From positions 62,001-126,000 of the forward strand of contig NZ_CP162137.1 of the NCBI RefSeq assembly GCF_040833995.1: DNA of 64,000 nt, written 5' to 3'. Of the stretch, positions 54,069 through 64,000 are shown one piece after another. Every line of letters starts with the position of its first letter. The first letter of the stretch is position 1. The translations under genes and the position numbers were made by a program. The notes below the pieces were generated by a model. The model had not been told where the DNA came from, did not search any database, and was given only the letters and a program-made list of their open reading frames with translations. This stretch comes from Leptospira sp. WS58.C1 (GTDB lineage Bacteria > Spirochaetota > Leptospiria > Leptospirales > Leptospiraceae).

Positions 54069-54248
54069 AGGCGGAATGAGTTCAGCATAAGCGATTCCGT
54101 TGTAAATTTATTTTTACGCCGTTTTCTTGGCCCGTTCAGGTAGGTCTTTTCGAGTAACGTGTCCCTAAGTTCGCAACTTTCTTGCATTTTGGAAAAAAAA
54201 TGGACGTTTTAGAAAAGTAGTTTCTAGCGTTCTTTAGTCCATTAGTAT

Positions 54249-57200
54249 TTGAGAGCTCATTCCATTGGTGATAAAAGTTTGGAATCTTCCCTTTCACAGC
54301 TCAATATTCTCAGGCAGTTTTTCGAAAGGATCGGGGACGGAATTCTCATATTCTCTTCAGCCGGAAATCTGATCGAGGCGAATCCGGCCGCATTGCAGAT
54401 CTTGGGTTATTCTTTCAAAGAGCTAAAAGAGATAGATTTCAATCTGATCTCCGATATAAGGAACGGGATCTTTCAGAGTCTTAAAAAAGAAGAAAAGACC
54501 AACTGGTACTTAGGTTATTTTTTACTTAAGAACAAAGAGATTAGAACATTTTACTGCCAAGGTTTTAAGATCCAAGGAGAAACGGAACCCGAATCTACCA
54601 CTTGGATCCATATTCGGTCTCCCAAACAACAAAGCGAACTTTCTAAAGAAGATATAACTCATCCTGAGATTGGTTGGAGAGCGTTAGAAAAATTTTTCGA
54701 TATGAATCCTTTGCCTATGGCGATTACAGAGATTGACACTGGCAAATACCTAAAGGTTAACAAACAATTTTGTATTCAGGTAAAATATTCTGAAAATGAA
54801 ATTATAGGAAGAAGTGCTTTAGAATTGGGATTTTGGAGCTCCGCGGAAACCAGGGCAGATATAGTAGAAGCTATTAAAAGAGAAGGATTTGTTCGAGATG
54901 TAGAATTACGTTTTACTAATAAACTTGGAGAGGAATTTTGGGGTCTTTTTTCCGCTCATCCGATCGAATATGCGGGTTCTTTAAAACTTCTTACGATCAC
55001 AGTGCCGATCACGGATCGAGTAAGAGAAGAAGTAGAAAAGCAAAGACTTCTAGACGAACTGAGGGAAAATCAAGAGATCCTAAAGCAGATTATCAAACTA
55101 AATCCTACTGCGATAACATTGTCCAAATCCGACGGAACCTATTTGGACGTAAACGATCTCTTCTTGAGTTTGATCGGAAAGTCCAAAGAAGAGATCGTAG
55201 GTAAATCTCCCGTTGATCTGGGGGTATATTACGATCTGAGCGATAGGGAGATTATCCGGGGACTTTTGATGCAAAAAGGTGCGGTAGATAATTTGGAGGT
55301 TAAGATGGGGACCTCCGATGGAAAGATCCGCTCTATTCTGTTCTCCGCTAGAGTTATAGAAGCCGGCGGTGAAAAAAAGATCCTAGCGGTAGGTCACGAT
55401 ATTACCCACATTAAAGAGGCCCAGGCAGACTTGGAAAGTCTTGCTTCAGAACTCGAAAAGAGTAAGGAACTTTTCCAAAGATTGTTCCAATTAATCCCTT
55501 CTTCCGTGGTTCTTACCGATTTGATTTCAAGAAAGATCATAGATGTGAACGAAAGATTTTTGGAATTCGTAAAACTGAAAAGATTGGACGTGATAGGAAG
55601 GCTCACTACGGATATCAAGGTCTGGGATTACGATCCCGATAGAAGGGCCGAAATTTATAAACAGTTAGATGAGAAGGGCGAAGTAAGCAATATAGAAACC
55701 GTTTTCAGAGCCTCGGACGGAACTGCGATACCTGTCCTATATTCCGGAAGGATCGTAAAATTGAACGGAAGACCCCATGTAATTTCTCTCGCAACGGATA
55801 TTAGAGAACGTTTAGAAGCGGAGGAACAGACCCGAAGATTAAACGCGGAGGTCCGACACAATAAAGAACTTTTCGAAAAAATTTTCCAAATGAACCCGGC
55901 TGCAGTTTCTCTTTCCGATCTGGAAACCGGCACTTATAAAGAGGTCAACCAAGCGTATTGTGATCTGATAGGATACACAAGGGAGCAAATCATAGGTAAA
56001 ACTTCCGTAGAATTGGGTGTGTTAAAAAGTAAAGAGGACCGGGCAAAGATCAAAGCGGAACTTGAAAGTTCGGGATGGACAAAGAATATAGAATTAGCCA
56101 TAGGTCATGCTGACGGATCGGAACGTTACGGACTTTGTGGAAATAGAATTTTCAAAATGGGAGGTCGAATGGTGCTCTTGTCTATGGTAATAGATATTAC
56201 GGATAGAAAAAGAGCGGAGTCCGAGAGAGATAAATATCTAGCTCAATTGGAAGAGAGTAAAAATTTATTCGAAAAGGTATTCGAATTGAATCCTGATACC
56301 ATCTGTATTTCCGATTTGGAAACGGGTAAGTATATCAGTGTAAATTCCATGTTTTACGATCTGTTCGGCTTCACAAAGGAAGAGGCGATCGGAAAAAACT
56401 CGGTAGATCTGGGAATTTGGTCTGATCCTAATCTCAGACATATACTAGTAGAGAAGATGAAAGAGGATGGGATATTAAGGGATATTGATATACCTTTTAA
56501 ACGAAAAGACGGAACACATATTGATTCCATCTTTTCCGGCCGTATTGTAAATCTGATGGGAAGACCTGCAATAGTTGCAATCACAAAGGACAATACTGCG
56601 GCAAAGGCGGCGGCTAAAGAAAAAGAAGAAGAAAATTCCAAACTTTCGGAACAGGCAAGAGTTCTTTTGAATATGGCGACCAATCCGGATTTTGCTTCCG
56701 GTAATATTCCCGCCGGTTTGAATAATTTAGTAAAAATGTGCACGGAAACATTGGGATGCGATCGTGCTTCTATCTGGCTTTTTTCGGATAAGGAAAAAAC
56801 CGTTTGGTCTTTGGTCTCCGGATGGGACCAAAAATTCCAGTCATATATGGATCCTGCTTCAATGGATCTAAAACAACACCTTAATTATTTCAACGCAATC
56901 AAGACGGAAAGGTTCGTAGATGCGTATGATGTGGTAAACGATCCAAGGACTTCCGAGTTCGCGGAAACTTACAGTATTCCTCTCGGCATCAAATCTCTAC
57001 TGGACGCTCCTATTTTTTTAAGAGGAGGAATTTACGGAGTCCTTTGCTTAGAGCATAGAGGATCTCTTAGGAGATGGAAAGGATACGAACAACAATTCAT
57101 AGTCACTGTTGCGGAACAAGTCACACAGTTATTATTGAATTCTGAAAGGAGGGAAGCAAAGGAAGAATTGGAGCATGCAGTTCAAGTTCGGACTTCCGAA

Positions 57201-58208
57201 CTAGCTTCCGCTTTGGAAAATTTAAAAAAGACCCAGGACCAACTTATTCTGTCCGAAAAAATGGCCGCACTTGGGCAGTTGGTCGCGGGCATTGCTCATG
57301 AGATCAATAATCCGTTGGGGGCGATTTCCGCATTGAGCGGAGAATTGAGAGCTTATTTGGATTCTTCTCCGGAGCGTTTGAAAAAATTGGGCCCATTTTT
57401 TGCGAAAGCGGAACCGAATTATATCAAACGATTATCAGAATTTATTCGCGCAGGGATCTCCCGTAAAGAAGTTCAAGTTTCAAGGGAAGAAAGGAGGGAA
57501 CTTCTCAAAAAATTAAAGAATAAGCTAGGCGAACTAGGGTTCGAAAATCCTTATGATTTAGCGGATAGATTGATGGATGTAGGGCTTTATCATTCTACTG
57601 AAGAATTCCCTGAAATTTTTGATGCCAAAAAACATCTTGTCCTTTTGGATTTTGCGATCGAAGAGATCCAAACTTATAAGAATGCCGCTTCTATTCGACT
57701 GGCAGTGGATAGGACCTCAAAAATAGTTTATGCCCTTAAAAGTTTTGCTCATATCGATTCGGGAGAAGGTAAGATCGAGACGGATCTCGCGGAAAATATT
57801 GAAACTGTCCTTACTATTTATCATAATCAGATCAAAAACGGAGTTGAAGTTGAATTAGACTTCCAGTCAAGACCTATCATATACGCCTATCCGGATGATT
57901 TGATACAAGTTTGGACAAACTTAATTTATAATTCTCTGCAAGCGATGCAGTTCAAAGGAAAGATCAAAATTTCCATTTTGGATTCCGATACGGATGTTTC
58001 CGTTTTGATCTCGGATAACGGTCCAGGTATCCCTGCGGATATTAAATCCAAAATATTCGATCCTTTTTATACCACTAAAGCTCCCGGAGAAGGAAGCGGA
58101 TTAGGTTTGGATATTTCCAGAAGGATTGTTTTAAAACATGGAGGAAGGATCGAATTTAATTCCAAGCCGGAAAAGACGGTATTTAAAGTAATTCTTCCTA
58201 AGAGCTGA
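54249..58208 (+). CDS. Multi-PAS sensor histidine kinase with GAF domain
   Basis: The 1319-aa protein has no clear membrane segment. Six PAS domains are seen (about 20-110, 145-260, 270-390, 400-525, 535-655, 665-785), then a GAF domain (about 800-960, [23 protein letters not shown]), a coiled coil, a HisKA segment with the phospho-acceptor His near 1017 ([11 protein letters not shown]) and an HATPase_c domain with SDNGPGIP (about 1254) and [12 protein letters not shown] long insertion of about 150 residues lies between His and the N-box. It phosphorylates an unknown response regulator; none is nearby. The TTG start is the best available and weakly supported. Confidence 0.92.
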   Translation: MRAHSIGDKSLESSLSQLNILRQFFERIGDGILIFSSAGNLIEANPAALQILGYSFKELKEIDFNLISDIRNGIFQSLKKEEKTNWYLGYFLLKNKEIRTFYCQGFKIQGETEPESTTWIHIRSPKQQSELSKEDITHPEIGWRALEKFFDMNPLPMAITEIDTGKYLKVNKQFCIQVKYSENEIIGRSALELGFWSSAETRADIVEAIKREGFVRDVELRFTNKLGEEFWGLFSAHPIEYAGSLKLLTITVPITDRVREEVEKQRLLDELRENQEILKQIIKLNPTAITLSKSDGTYLDVNDLFLSLIGKSKEEIVGKSPVDLGVYYDLSDREIIRGLLMQKGAVDNLEVKMGTSDGKIRSILFSARVIEAGGEKKILAVGHDITHIKEAQADLESLASELEKSKELFQRLFQLIPSSVVLTDLISRKIIDVNERFLEFVKLKRLDVIGRLTTDIKVWDYDPDRRAEIYKQLDEKGEVSNIETVFRASDGTAIPVLYSGRIVKLNGRPHVISLATDIRERLEAEEQTRRLNAEVRHNKELFEKIFQMNPAAVSLSDLETGTYKEVNQAYCDLIGYTREQIIGKTSVELGVLKSKEDRAKIKAELESSGWTKNIELAIGHADGSERYGLCGNRIFKMGGRMVLLSMVIDITDRKRAESERDKYLAQLEESKNLFEKVFELNPDTICISDLETGKYISVNSMFYDLFGFTKEEAIGKNSVDLGIWSDPNLRHILVEKMKEDGILRDIDIPFKRKDGTHIDSIFSGRIVNLMGRPAIVAITKDNTAAKAAAKEKEEENSKLSEQARVLLNMATNPDFASGNIPAGLNNLVKMCTETLGCDRASIWLFSDKEKTVWSLVSGWDQKFQSYMDPASMDLKQHLNYFNAIKTERFVDAYDVVNDPRTSEFAETYSIPLGIKSLLDAPIFLRGGIYGVLCLEHRGSLRRWKGYEQQFIVTVAEQVTQLLLNSERREAKEELEHAVQVRTSELASALENLKKTQDQLILSEKMAALGQLVAGIAHEINNPLGAISALSGELRAYLDSSPERLKKLGPFFAKAEPNYIKRLSEFIRAGISRKEVQVSREERRELLKKLKNKLGELGFENPYDLADRLMDVGLYHSTEEFPEIFDAKKHLVLLDFAIEEIQTYKNAASIRLAVDRTSKIVYALKSFAHIDSGEGKIETDLAENIETVLTIYHNQIKNGVEVELDFQSRPIIYAYPDDLIQVWTNLIYNSLQAMQFKGKIKISILDSDTDVSVLISDNGPGIPADIKSKIFDPFYTTKAPGEGSGLGLDISRRIVLKHGGRIEFNSKPEKTVFKVILPKS

Positions 58209-58211
58209 AGT

Positions 58212-60014
58212 TTAGGTCTTAAAAAATTCCACTTCTTTTTTCAAAGAGTTTGCCTGTTGGGCAAGTTTCTCCGCAAGAGAGTCGATATCATTCACTATCC
58301 CATTCAAAAATTCGGTAGCTTCCGAAATACTTCCGATCGTTTTAGAAAATTCTAAAGAAGTTTGGGATTGTTCTTTTGTGTGATTTCGGATCTCTTCTGC
58401 GGATCGGATCAATTCAGAAAAAGCATTCTTAACCTGAGCACTCGCCACCAACTGCGATTCGGATAAAGAAGAAACCTGCAAAATCCGGTCGGAAGTGTTT
58501 TGGGCGGTATCTCCTATTCTTCTGAAAGCAACTTCTGTATTCTCCAAAACTTCTCTTCCTGAAGTCGTTGCCTTTACTGCTTCCACTAATGTTGCCCGGA
58601 TCCGTTTTGCATTTTCTTGGGTCTGTTCTCCCAATTTGGAAATTTCCTGAGCCACTACCGCAAAACCTTTGCCTGCTTCTCCGGCCCGGGCAGCCTCTAT
58701 TGCTGCATTCAAGGAAAGAAGTCCTATTCTATCGGTAATCTCATGGATCACATTCACACTAGCTTCCATTTTGGCGGTATTGGATTCAATCTCCGACATC
58801 GCATTCCGCGTTGATTGTAATGCGGACTCTCCATTAGAAGTCTCTAATCTCATTCTTTCCGCGTCATTTTTCGTATCCATAAGGGAAGTATGGACATTAC
58901 GAATTCTATCTTCGAGTTCCGCTAAAGATGCCGTAGCTTGTTCAACCGTACTAGACTGGCTTTCCGCTCTAGCTGATGTGGAATGAATGGATGCTGCGAT
59001 TTCTTCCACCCCTGAACTCATTTGTTCCGTGGAGGCTGCTTGCTCTTGCATCTTTATGGAGAGATCTTTTGTTTTTCCTTCTAAAACTTTCGAACTTTGG
59101 GAAAGTTTTTCGGATTCTTTGATAACGGTTTTGACAACGATCCTAAGTCGTTTTACGAAATCGTTCAACATCTTGCTACTTCTTCCCAGCTCGTCCGTTG
59201 AAAGCATAGGCAGTTGGATTTCCAACTCCCCTTGGGACATTTCCACAAAAGCATTCATCATATTTTTGGAATTCCTACGAATACTGGCTGCCAGTAGATA
59301 GGAAGAAATAGTAAGAGTAATTACCATAAAAAGTATGGTGAGAGAAAGCGCCAAAGTAACATCTCCCAATTTTAACCAACCTGAGGTCTCTTCCACAAGG
59401 AGGTAACCGAAAATCACGACGGGTAATAGAGCGATGGATGCGATCGTAGAAATGATCCTAACGAAAATAGACACTTTACGAATGTCTTTTTCTTCTAAAG
59501 GTAATCCGTTCAATCTGTCCGATTCCAATACTTCCGAGAGTACTGATTCGGTTAAAAAGAAATGAGAAATTCCTAAGGTAGGATAAATGATCAGGGGTAA
59601 TAACAAGAATGGCGCTGATTCGAAAAATTCGGGAATAAAGAATAGATGCATCAATTTCCAAGCTGCAGGAATTCCGTAACTCCATTGTACGATATAAAAC
59701 CCGGTGTTTAGAAGCGGGAAATTCAGAAGTTTTTTCTTAACTTCCACTTTTCCTTTTGTGTTCAATTTTTCCCAATTATTGGGTTCCAGATTGGATAAGA
59801 GCCTTCCTAAATATAGGAATCTAAGTGTGGGGAAAAAATAAGAGGTGGTCAATACGACCGTAGAGGATCCGATCAATGCGATCGCCTTATTGAAATCATA
59901 CGCTCCGGCAGCGATAATGAATAGAACAGCCAGAGGGACGGCGAGAACCGAAGTTAATAGTTCCAGGCCTAAGGTCAGTCTCCATCTAAGTTTTCTAGAT
60001 TCTCCCCTTGTCAT
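58212..60014 (-). CDS. Methyl-accepting chemotaxis protein with multi-pass N-terminus
   Basis: The protein (600 aa) has about six membrane segments (to about residue 245), a HAMP-like linker (SMNAFVEMSQGELEIQLP pattern, about 255-310) and a long MCP coiled coil with the tip signature [25 protein letters not shown]. It signals to CheA/CheW at the cell poles. A longer frame starts at 60104, but GGGAAAGAACGG precedes the ATG at 60014, so this start is preferred. A multi-pass, rather than periplasmic, sensor suggests a signal in or near the membrane. It is convergent with the PAS kinase at 3 bp. Confidence 0.9.
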   Translation of the reverse strand: MTRGESRKLRWRLTLGLELLTSVLAVPLAVLFIIAAGAYDFNKAIALIGSSTVVLTTSYFFPTLRFLYLGRLLSNLEPNNWEKLNTKGKVEVKKKLLNFPLLNTGFYIVQWSYGIPAAWKLMHLFFIPEFFESAPFLLLPLIIYPTLGISHFFLTESVLSEVLESDRLNGLPLEEKDIRKVSIFVRIISTIASIALLPVVIFGYLLVEETSGWLKLGDVTLALSLTILFMVITLTISSYLLAASIRRNSKNMMNAFVEMSQGELEIQLPMLSTDELGRSSKMLNDFVKRLRIVVKTVIKESEKLSQSSKVLEGKTKDLSIKMQEQAASTEQMSSGVEEIAASIHSTSARAESQSSTVEQATASLAELEDRIRNVHTSLMDTKNDAERMRLETSNGESALQSTRNAMSEIESNTAKMEASVNVIHEITDRIGLLSLNAAIEAARAGEAGKGFAVVAQEISKLGEQTQENAKRIRATLVEAVKATTSGREVLENTEVAFRRIGDTAQNTSDRILQVSSLSESQLVASAQVKNAFSELIRSAEEIRNHTKEQSQTSLEFSKTIGSISEATEFLNGIVNDIDSLAEKLAQQANSLKKEVEFFKT

Positions 60015-60069
60015 TTCCGTTCTTTCCCTTTTTTTGATTTGAAAGAAGCCTTGGGCTTCCAGATATTTC

Positions 60070-61437
60070 ATGACAATGAGACGCAGATTGCTTTTATCAT
60101 CCACCTCTTTGTTGATTTTACTCTTTGGATTCTTTTACATCGATTTTGAAATTTATGGAAAAAGTCAGTCAGCCGACACAACTTCGCCTTCTAGTATTCA
60201 ATCGGGGCCGATGTTAGGTTACTCCACTCATAAAGAAGTAAAAATATGGGTCCAGACTAAGAGTCCTTCTAAAGTTTATGCGAAATATTTTATTTCCGGT
60301 AACCCGGAACAAAGTCACAATACTCGTGAAGTAACTACGGAACACTATAAGGGGAATGTTGCACATCTGATTGCGGATGTATTGGAACCGGGAAAAATAT
60401 ATGAATATTTAATTTATATCAATGGAAAACGCCAAGACCCCAAGTCTGAACAAAAGTTTAGGACACAACCGATTTGGATAGGAAAGCCGAGTGGACCGCC
60501 GGATATCAAATTCGCTTTGGGGAGTTGTGCATTCGTAAACGATCCAAAATACGACACTCAAACAAAACCTTATGGAGGAGAATATTTTATCTATCAATCC
60601 ATCTCTGCTCGAAAACCGGATTTTATGATTTGGATGGGAGATAATGTATATTTAAGAGAACCGGATTGGGAGTCCAGAACTGGATTCATTTATCGTTATA
60701 CGGAGCAGCGATCCTTGCCGGAACTGCAACCTTTGCTCGCGAACGTTCATCATTATGCGGTTTGGGATGATCATGATTGGGGGCCGAATGATGGCGATGC
60801 ATCCTTTTGGATGGGAGCGACAGCGGAAGAAATTTTCAAACTGTTTTGGGCCAATCCGAACTATTCGAAAAAAGGGATATATGGATCCTTCACTTGGGGG
60901 GATGCTCAATTCTTTTTGATGGACGATCGCAGCTTTAGGACTGCAAACGATAATAAAACAGGCCCAAGATCATTCTTCGGAGAGGAACAATTGGATTGGC
61001 TGGTCAATAGCTTAGCATTCTCCAAGGCTACTTTTAAGTTCGTAGTAGTAGGGGGTCAGGTCTTAAATCCGTTATCCGTTTTCGAGAATTATTCTACTTA
61101 TGCGGAAGAAAGGGAAAAACTTCTTTCTAAAATTTCCAAATTAAAGATAAAAAATCTGATATTTTTGACCGGTGATAGACACTTTACGGAATTATCATAT
61201 ATCGAGGAAGGATTCGAATATCCTATATACGATTTTACCGTTTCACCATTGACTTCTTCCACTCACGCACCGATTACCGAAAAAAATCCTTTAAGGATCG
61301 AAGGTACTTTTGTAGACGATAAAAGGAATTTCGGAACGATAGAAATTACAGGTCCTTTAAAACAAAGGAACTTAGTATTTAGAATTTTTGATTCTTCAGG
61401 AAAAGAACTTTGGTCCAGGGAAATTAAGGCCAAATGA
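60070..61437 (+). CDS. PhoD-like alkaline phosphatase
   Basis: The 455-aa protein has an N-terminal hydrophobic segment (5-25, signal peptide or anchor), a beta-rich region, and the PhoD core with GSCAF (about 155, the Fe-ligand cysteine), [21 protein letters not shown] and GDRHFTE. PhoD enzymes hydrolyse phosphate mono- and diesters outside the cytoplasm. The ATG is 2 bp from a CATG that overlaps possible starts of the divergent MCP gene; the start at 60076 is also possible. Its 3' end overlaps the alpha/beta hydrolase gene by 4 bp (ATGA), so the two form an operon. Confidence 0.9.
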   Translation: MTMRRRLLLSSTSLLILLFGFFYIDFEIYGKSQSADTTSPSSIQSGPMLGYSTHKEVKIWVQTKSPSKVYAKYFISGNPEQSHNTREVTTEHYKGNVAHLIADVLEPGKIYEYLIYINGKRQDPKSEQKFRTQPIWIGKPSGPPDIKFALGSCAFVNDPKYDTQTKPYGGEYFIYQSISARKPDFMIWMGDNVYLREPDWESRTGFIYRYTEQRSLPELQPLLANVHHYAVWDDHDWGPNDGDASFWMGATAEEIFKLFWANPNYSKKGIYGSFTWGDAQFFLMDDRSFRTANDNKTGPRSFFGEEQLDWLVNSLAFSKATFKFVVVGGQVLNPLSVFENYSTYAEEREKLLSKISKLKIKNLIFLTGDRHFTELSYIEEGFEYPIYDFTVSPLTSSTHAPITEKNPLRIEGTFVDDKRNFGTIEITGPLKQRNLVFRIFDSSGKELWSREIKAK

Positions 61438-62291
61438 AAATCCAAACGTTTATGTTATATCTTCTTTCGGTCATATTTATCCTCTTTCTTGGACTTTTCG
61501 GCTTATTATATTCTAACCAGGACAAGTTAATCTTCTTCCCGGAAATTCTACCCGAGGATTTTCGTTTTACTTTTCCATATAAGTTCCAGGAAGTCTCTTT
61601 GGAGTTGGAAGACGGAGAGAAGATATTTGGGTTATTCTTCCCTGCGCAAGGCCCTTCTAAAGGTACTGTTTTGTATTTTCATGGCAATGCGGGAAGTTTA
61701 AGGAGTTGGGGAGGAGCAGCCGAGGATTTTGTCCCGAAAGGTTGGGACCTTCTCATGACCGATTATAGAGGTTACGGAAAAAGTAGGGCCAAGTTAAACG
61801 AGAAGGGAATGTACCAGGATGCTGAACGTTGGTACGAATATTTGAAAACCGATAAATTGAAGAAGGAGAACGAGATCATTCTTTACGGAAGATCTATCGG
61901 AACCGGGGTTGCAGTGGATTTGGGAACCAAGACAAATCCCGGCCAAATTATATTAGAAACTCCTTATACTTCTTTGGCCGACCTGGCAAAAGAATATTAT
62001 CCGTTTGTGCCTGAATGGTTTTTGTCTTATTCTCTCAAATCGGAAGATAAGATAGGAAAATTGCGTTCTCCTATTACGATCATACATGGGAACGAGGACG
62101 AGATCATACCTTTCCGTCTGGGAAAAAAATTGTTTAAAACCGCTTTGGAATCGGGAGTAAAAACGGATTTTTTAGAAATAGAAGGAGGAAATCATAATAA
62201 TCTTTCTTTATTTCCAGAATACCAAAAAGGATTGGAAAAAATCCTAGAATCAGTCCATCTAAACCGAAAAAAGTCAGGCTCTCAGAGATAA
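61434..62291 (+). CDS. Alpha/beta hydrolase (BEM46/ABHD13-like), membrane anchored
   Basis: The 285-aa protein has an N-terminal membrane helix (about 5-25), the oxyanion motif [12 protein letters not shown] (about 79-90), the nucleophile Ser in [10 protein letters not shown] (about 155), an Asp in [11 protein letters not shown] and a His in GGNHNN near the C-terminus. This is the BEM46/ABHD13-type serine hydrolase family found in many bacteria, probably facing the periplasm; the substrate is unknown. The ATG overlaps the phoD-like gene's stop. It overlaps the convergent mtnP by 10 bp. Confidence 0.87.
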   Translation: MKIQTFMLYLLSVIFILFLGLFGLLYSNQDKLIFFPEILPEDFRFTFPYKFQEVSLELEDGEKIFGLFFPAQGPSKGTVLYFHGNAGSLRSWGGAAEDFVPKGWDLLMTDYRGYGKSRAKLNEKGMYQDAERWYEYLKTDKLKKENEIILYGRSIGTGVAVDLGTKTNPGQIILETPYTSLADLAKEYYPFVPEWFLSYSLKSEDKIGKLRSPITIIHGNEDEIIPFRLGKKLFKTALESGVKTDFLEIEGGNHNNLSLFPEYQKGLEKILESVHLNRKKSGSQR

Positions 62292-63145
62292 TCTGGGAAT
62301 AAAACTTTCAGTTTTGCGACCGTGTCCGGATTCCTGCGTTCAGGAGCGGTGATGATGGAATATTTAGTACTATTCTTCAGACTTAGATCGTCTCCATTTC
62401 CAAGATCCGGGATTAAGGCACTCAAAAGTTTTTTGGCATTCTCCGCATTCTTTCCTAGATTTGCCATCACCATTTCCGCAGTGACCGCTTCTTCATTCTC
62501 TCTCCAACAATCGTAGTCCGTGGACATACAGATCATTTGGTAAACGATCTCCGCCTCTCTTGCAAGTTTAGCTTCCGGAAGTACACTCATATTAATAATA
62601 TCTCCTCCCCAGGAACGATACATATGAGATTCCGCTCTTGTTGAGAATAGAGGTCCTTCCATACAAACCAAGGTTTTGTTTTGGTGGATAGGAAGATTGA
62701 TCTTTAGAGCCGCCTTATTAATTCTATCGCTCAGATTTTTGGAAAAAGGGTCGGCGAATGGAGCATGAGCCACCACACCCTTTCCGAAGAATGTGGATTC
62801 TCTCCCTCTGGTCCTGTCAATAATCTGGTTAGGAAGAACAAAGTCCAAAGGTTTGATCTCTTCCCTCAAACTTCCGACGGAGCTGAAAGCTACGATCTCT
62901 TCTACGCCTAAAATTTTGAGTGCGCAGATATTCGCTTTCATTGGGACTTCGTGAGGCATGATAAAATGTCCCACCCCGTGACGAGGGAGAAATGCGATCA
63001 GTTTGTCGTGGATCTTTCCGATCTTGATCGTGTCGGACGGTTTACCCCAAGGTGTTTCCGGAAGGACTTCTTCGACAAGTTCCATTCCATCCAGACTATA
63101 GAGACCTGTGCCTCCGATAACTGCAGCTTTTACTTTGGTCCCCAT
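62282..63145 (-). CDS. mtnP: S-methyl-5'-thioadenosine phosphorylase
   Basis: The 287-aa protein has the purine-nucleoside-phosphorylase-type pattern: VIGGTGLYSLDG (start), the phosphate-binding FLPRHGVGHFIMPHEVPMKAN and NMSVLPEAKLAREAEIVYQ, which marks MTA phosphorylase rather than inosine phosphorylase. It splits methylthioadenosine from polyamine or other SAM-using reactions into adenine and methylthioribose-1-phosphate. Length is normal. Its end overlaps the convergent alpha/beta hydrolase gene by 10 bp. Confidence 0.93.
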   Translation of the reverse strand: MGTKVKAAVIGGTGLYSLDGMELVEEVLPETPWGKPSDTIKIGKIHDKLIAFLPRHGVGHFIMPHEVPMKANICALKILGVEEIVAFSSVGSLREEIKPLDFVLPNQIIDRTRGRESTFFGKGVVAHAPFADPFSKNLSDRINKAALKINLPIHQNKTLVCMEGPLFSTRAESHMYRSWGGDIINMSVLPEAKLAREAEIVYQMICMSTDYDCWRENEEAVTAEMVMANLGKNAENAKKLLSALIPDLGNGDDLSLKNSTKYSIITAPERRNPDTVAKLKVLFPDYL

Positions 63146-63225
63146 ATCCCTCTCCTCTTGCCCGGAATAAATTCCATATATCGAAATATGGGTCCGATTG
63201 TAAAGAAGAAGGAAATGAAAAGGTA

Positions 63226-64000
63226 TTAGGAATTACCGCTCAATATTTTTAACTCGGAAGCCTTTGTTTTGATCCGATCAATCTCCGAATTTAAGTTGGC
63301 TGAATCTTCGTTGATCTCATTAATATCTTTTTCTAATTGGGACATGGTTCGGATCATTTCCTTTTGGCCCAAGGATTGTTCCTTTTCAGACTCATAGATC
63401 TCACTGGAAACAGATTTGATACTTTCCAATTCACTTAAGAATTTACGAATAATATTTGTCTGCTCTAAGTAAAGTTTGTTCATCTGAACGATCCTATCCG
63501 AAGTTTCCAGGATCTTGAATTTTTGTTTTTCGGTTAGATCTCCCGTTTCCGCCGAAGCACTTTTTGCTTCTTGAATAAAACTTTGGGACTGTCTTACGAT
63601 CGTAGAGATGGACTTCGCGTTTTCCGAGGTAAAGTCTGCGAGTTTACTAACTTCGTTTGCGACTACCGCAAATCCTCTTCCTGCTTCTCCCGCTCTTGCT
63701 GCTTCGATAGACGCGTTTAATGCGAGAAGGTTCGTTTTATCCGCTATCTCTCCCATGATCTGGTTAATCTGATCCACTTTGTCAAAGGAACCGGCAATGT
63801 CTGCCAGATATGATTTGGTCTTTTCGGCGGCGATGGTCACATTCTCCATATCCGCTTTATTATCATTTGCGAATGAGGAAAGTGCTTCGCTATAGCCTGT
63901 TATATTAGAAACTATATCTCCTAACTTTTTGGAATCGTCCACAAGCTCGTTCAAACTTGTGTTTTGTGATTCAATGGATCTAGAAGTGTTTGTAGACGCG
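63226..64000 (-). CDS. Methyl-accepting chemotaxis protein, C-terminal part (partial)
   Basis: The frame is open to the right edge, so the N-terminus is outside the window. The visible 258 residues form a long coiled coil with the MCP tip signature [42 protein letters not shown]. An in-frame TTG at 63954 could look like a start, but the open frame and the MCP pattern continue upstream. It is a second chemoreceptor in the window. The end at 63226 is 80 bp from the start of mtnP. Confidence 0.92.
   Translation of the reverse strand, partial: ASTNTSRSIESQNTSLNELVDDSKKLGDIVSNITGYSEALSSFANDNKADMENVTIAAEKTKSYLADIAGSFDKVDQINQIMGEIADKTNLLALNASIEAARAGEAGRGFAVVANEVSKLADFTSENAKSISTIVRQSQSFIQEAKSASAETGDLTEKQKFKILETSDRIVQMNKLYLEQTNIIRKFLSELESIKSVSSEIYESEKEQSLGQKEMIRTMSQLEKDINEINEDSANLNSEIDRIKTKASELKILSGNS

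Noticed and set aside
60014..60104. Longer start for the six-helix chemoreceptor that would overlap the divergent PhoD gene
   Set aside because: The ATG at 60014 has a better ribosome-binding region and avoids a head-to-head overlap; the extra 30 residues are hydrophilic and not typical of the domain.

Overview
The window looks like a chromosomal segment of a Leptospira-type spirochaete. The reasons are a flgN-flgK-flgL-fliW-csrA run of the spirochaetal kind, short spirochaete-style lipoboxes, several very large membrane signalling proteins (SpoIIE/TPR phosphatases, a multi-PAS kinase, chemoreceptors), many TTG/GTG starts, and GC content that looks to be in the low forties by eye. Genus is an inference from gene content; species cannot be told. 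No phage, CRISPR array, complete insertion sequence or plasmid genes were seen. Most of the window is compact core-type chromosome.

Layout. 1-10 kb: a MATE exporter (cut by the left edge) coupled to a dicarboxylate/glutamate-type symporter, then two tandem paralogous SpoIIE-type phosphatases of about 1060 aa with a gluzincin-like protease between them. 10-22 kb: housekeeping genes (dcd, enoyl-CoA hydratase, dapF, plsC, HAD hydrolase, methyltransferase, WbuC cupin), small proteins including a 58-aa ORF and a 59-aa ferredoxin-like protein, a coupled pair of a histidine-rich membrane protein and an FAD oxidoreductase, and three tRNA genes (Arg-ACG, Ser-GCT, Ser-TGA) mixed with two small membrane-protein genes. 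22-34 kb: an RNA uracil methyltransferase, a patatin, a coupled PMT-like/GMC-oxidoreductase/small-protein operon, an ABC-2 exporter with pyrD, and a sixA-hpt pair. 34-42 kb: a DUF1569 protein, a divergent pair of citrate-synthase-family genes (one with an N-terminal DNA-binding domain) sharing a 36-bp promoter/operator region, an M23 peptidase, an epoxide-hydrolase-like gene divergent from an ASCH-wHTH gene around a perfect 16-bp palindrome, a thioesterase, a lipoprotein and a GH25 lysozyme. 42-47 kb: the flagellar hook-filament junction and FliW/CsrA module. 47-54 kb: a SHOCT lipoprotein, a possible outer-membrane protein, a SIMPL protein, an M48 protease and a DUF2339 protein. 54-64 kb: a six-PAS histidine kinase, two chemoreceptors (the second cut by the right edge), PhoD, an alpha/beta hydrolase and MTA phosphorylase.

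Genome-scale features. No gene-free stretch exceeds 300 bp. Of 14 tail-to-tail gene junctions, 10 are separated by 8 bp or less or overlap at the stop codons. One of the other four carries a clear bidirectional terminator, two carry copies of a short dispersed element starting GAGCCTGTC, and one has a 50-bp gap with no visible signal. In two cases the element appears to supply the neighbouring gene's stop codon. The observations most worth a second look are the divergent citrate-synthase pair with face-to-face promoters and an apparently leaderless DNA-binding enzyme, the GAGCCTGTC elements, the histidine-rich membrane protein/FAD enzyme pair, and the duplicated SpoIIE-TPR phosphatases around a protease.
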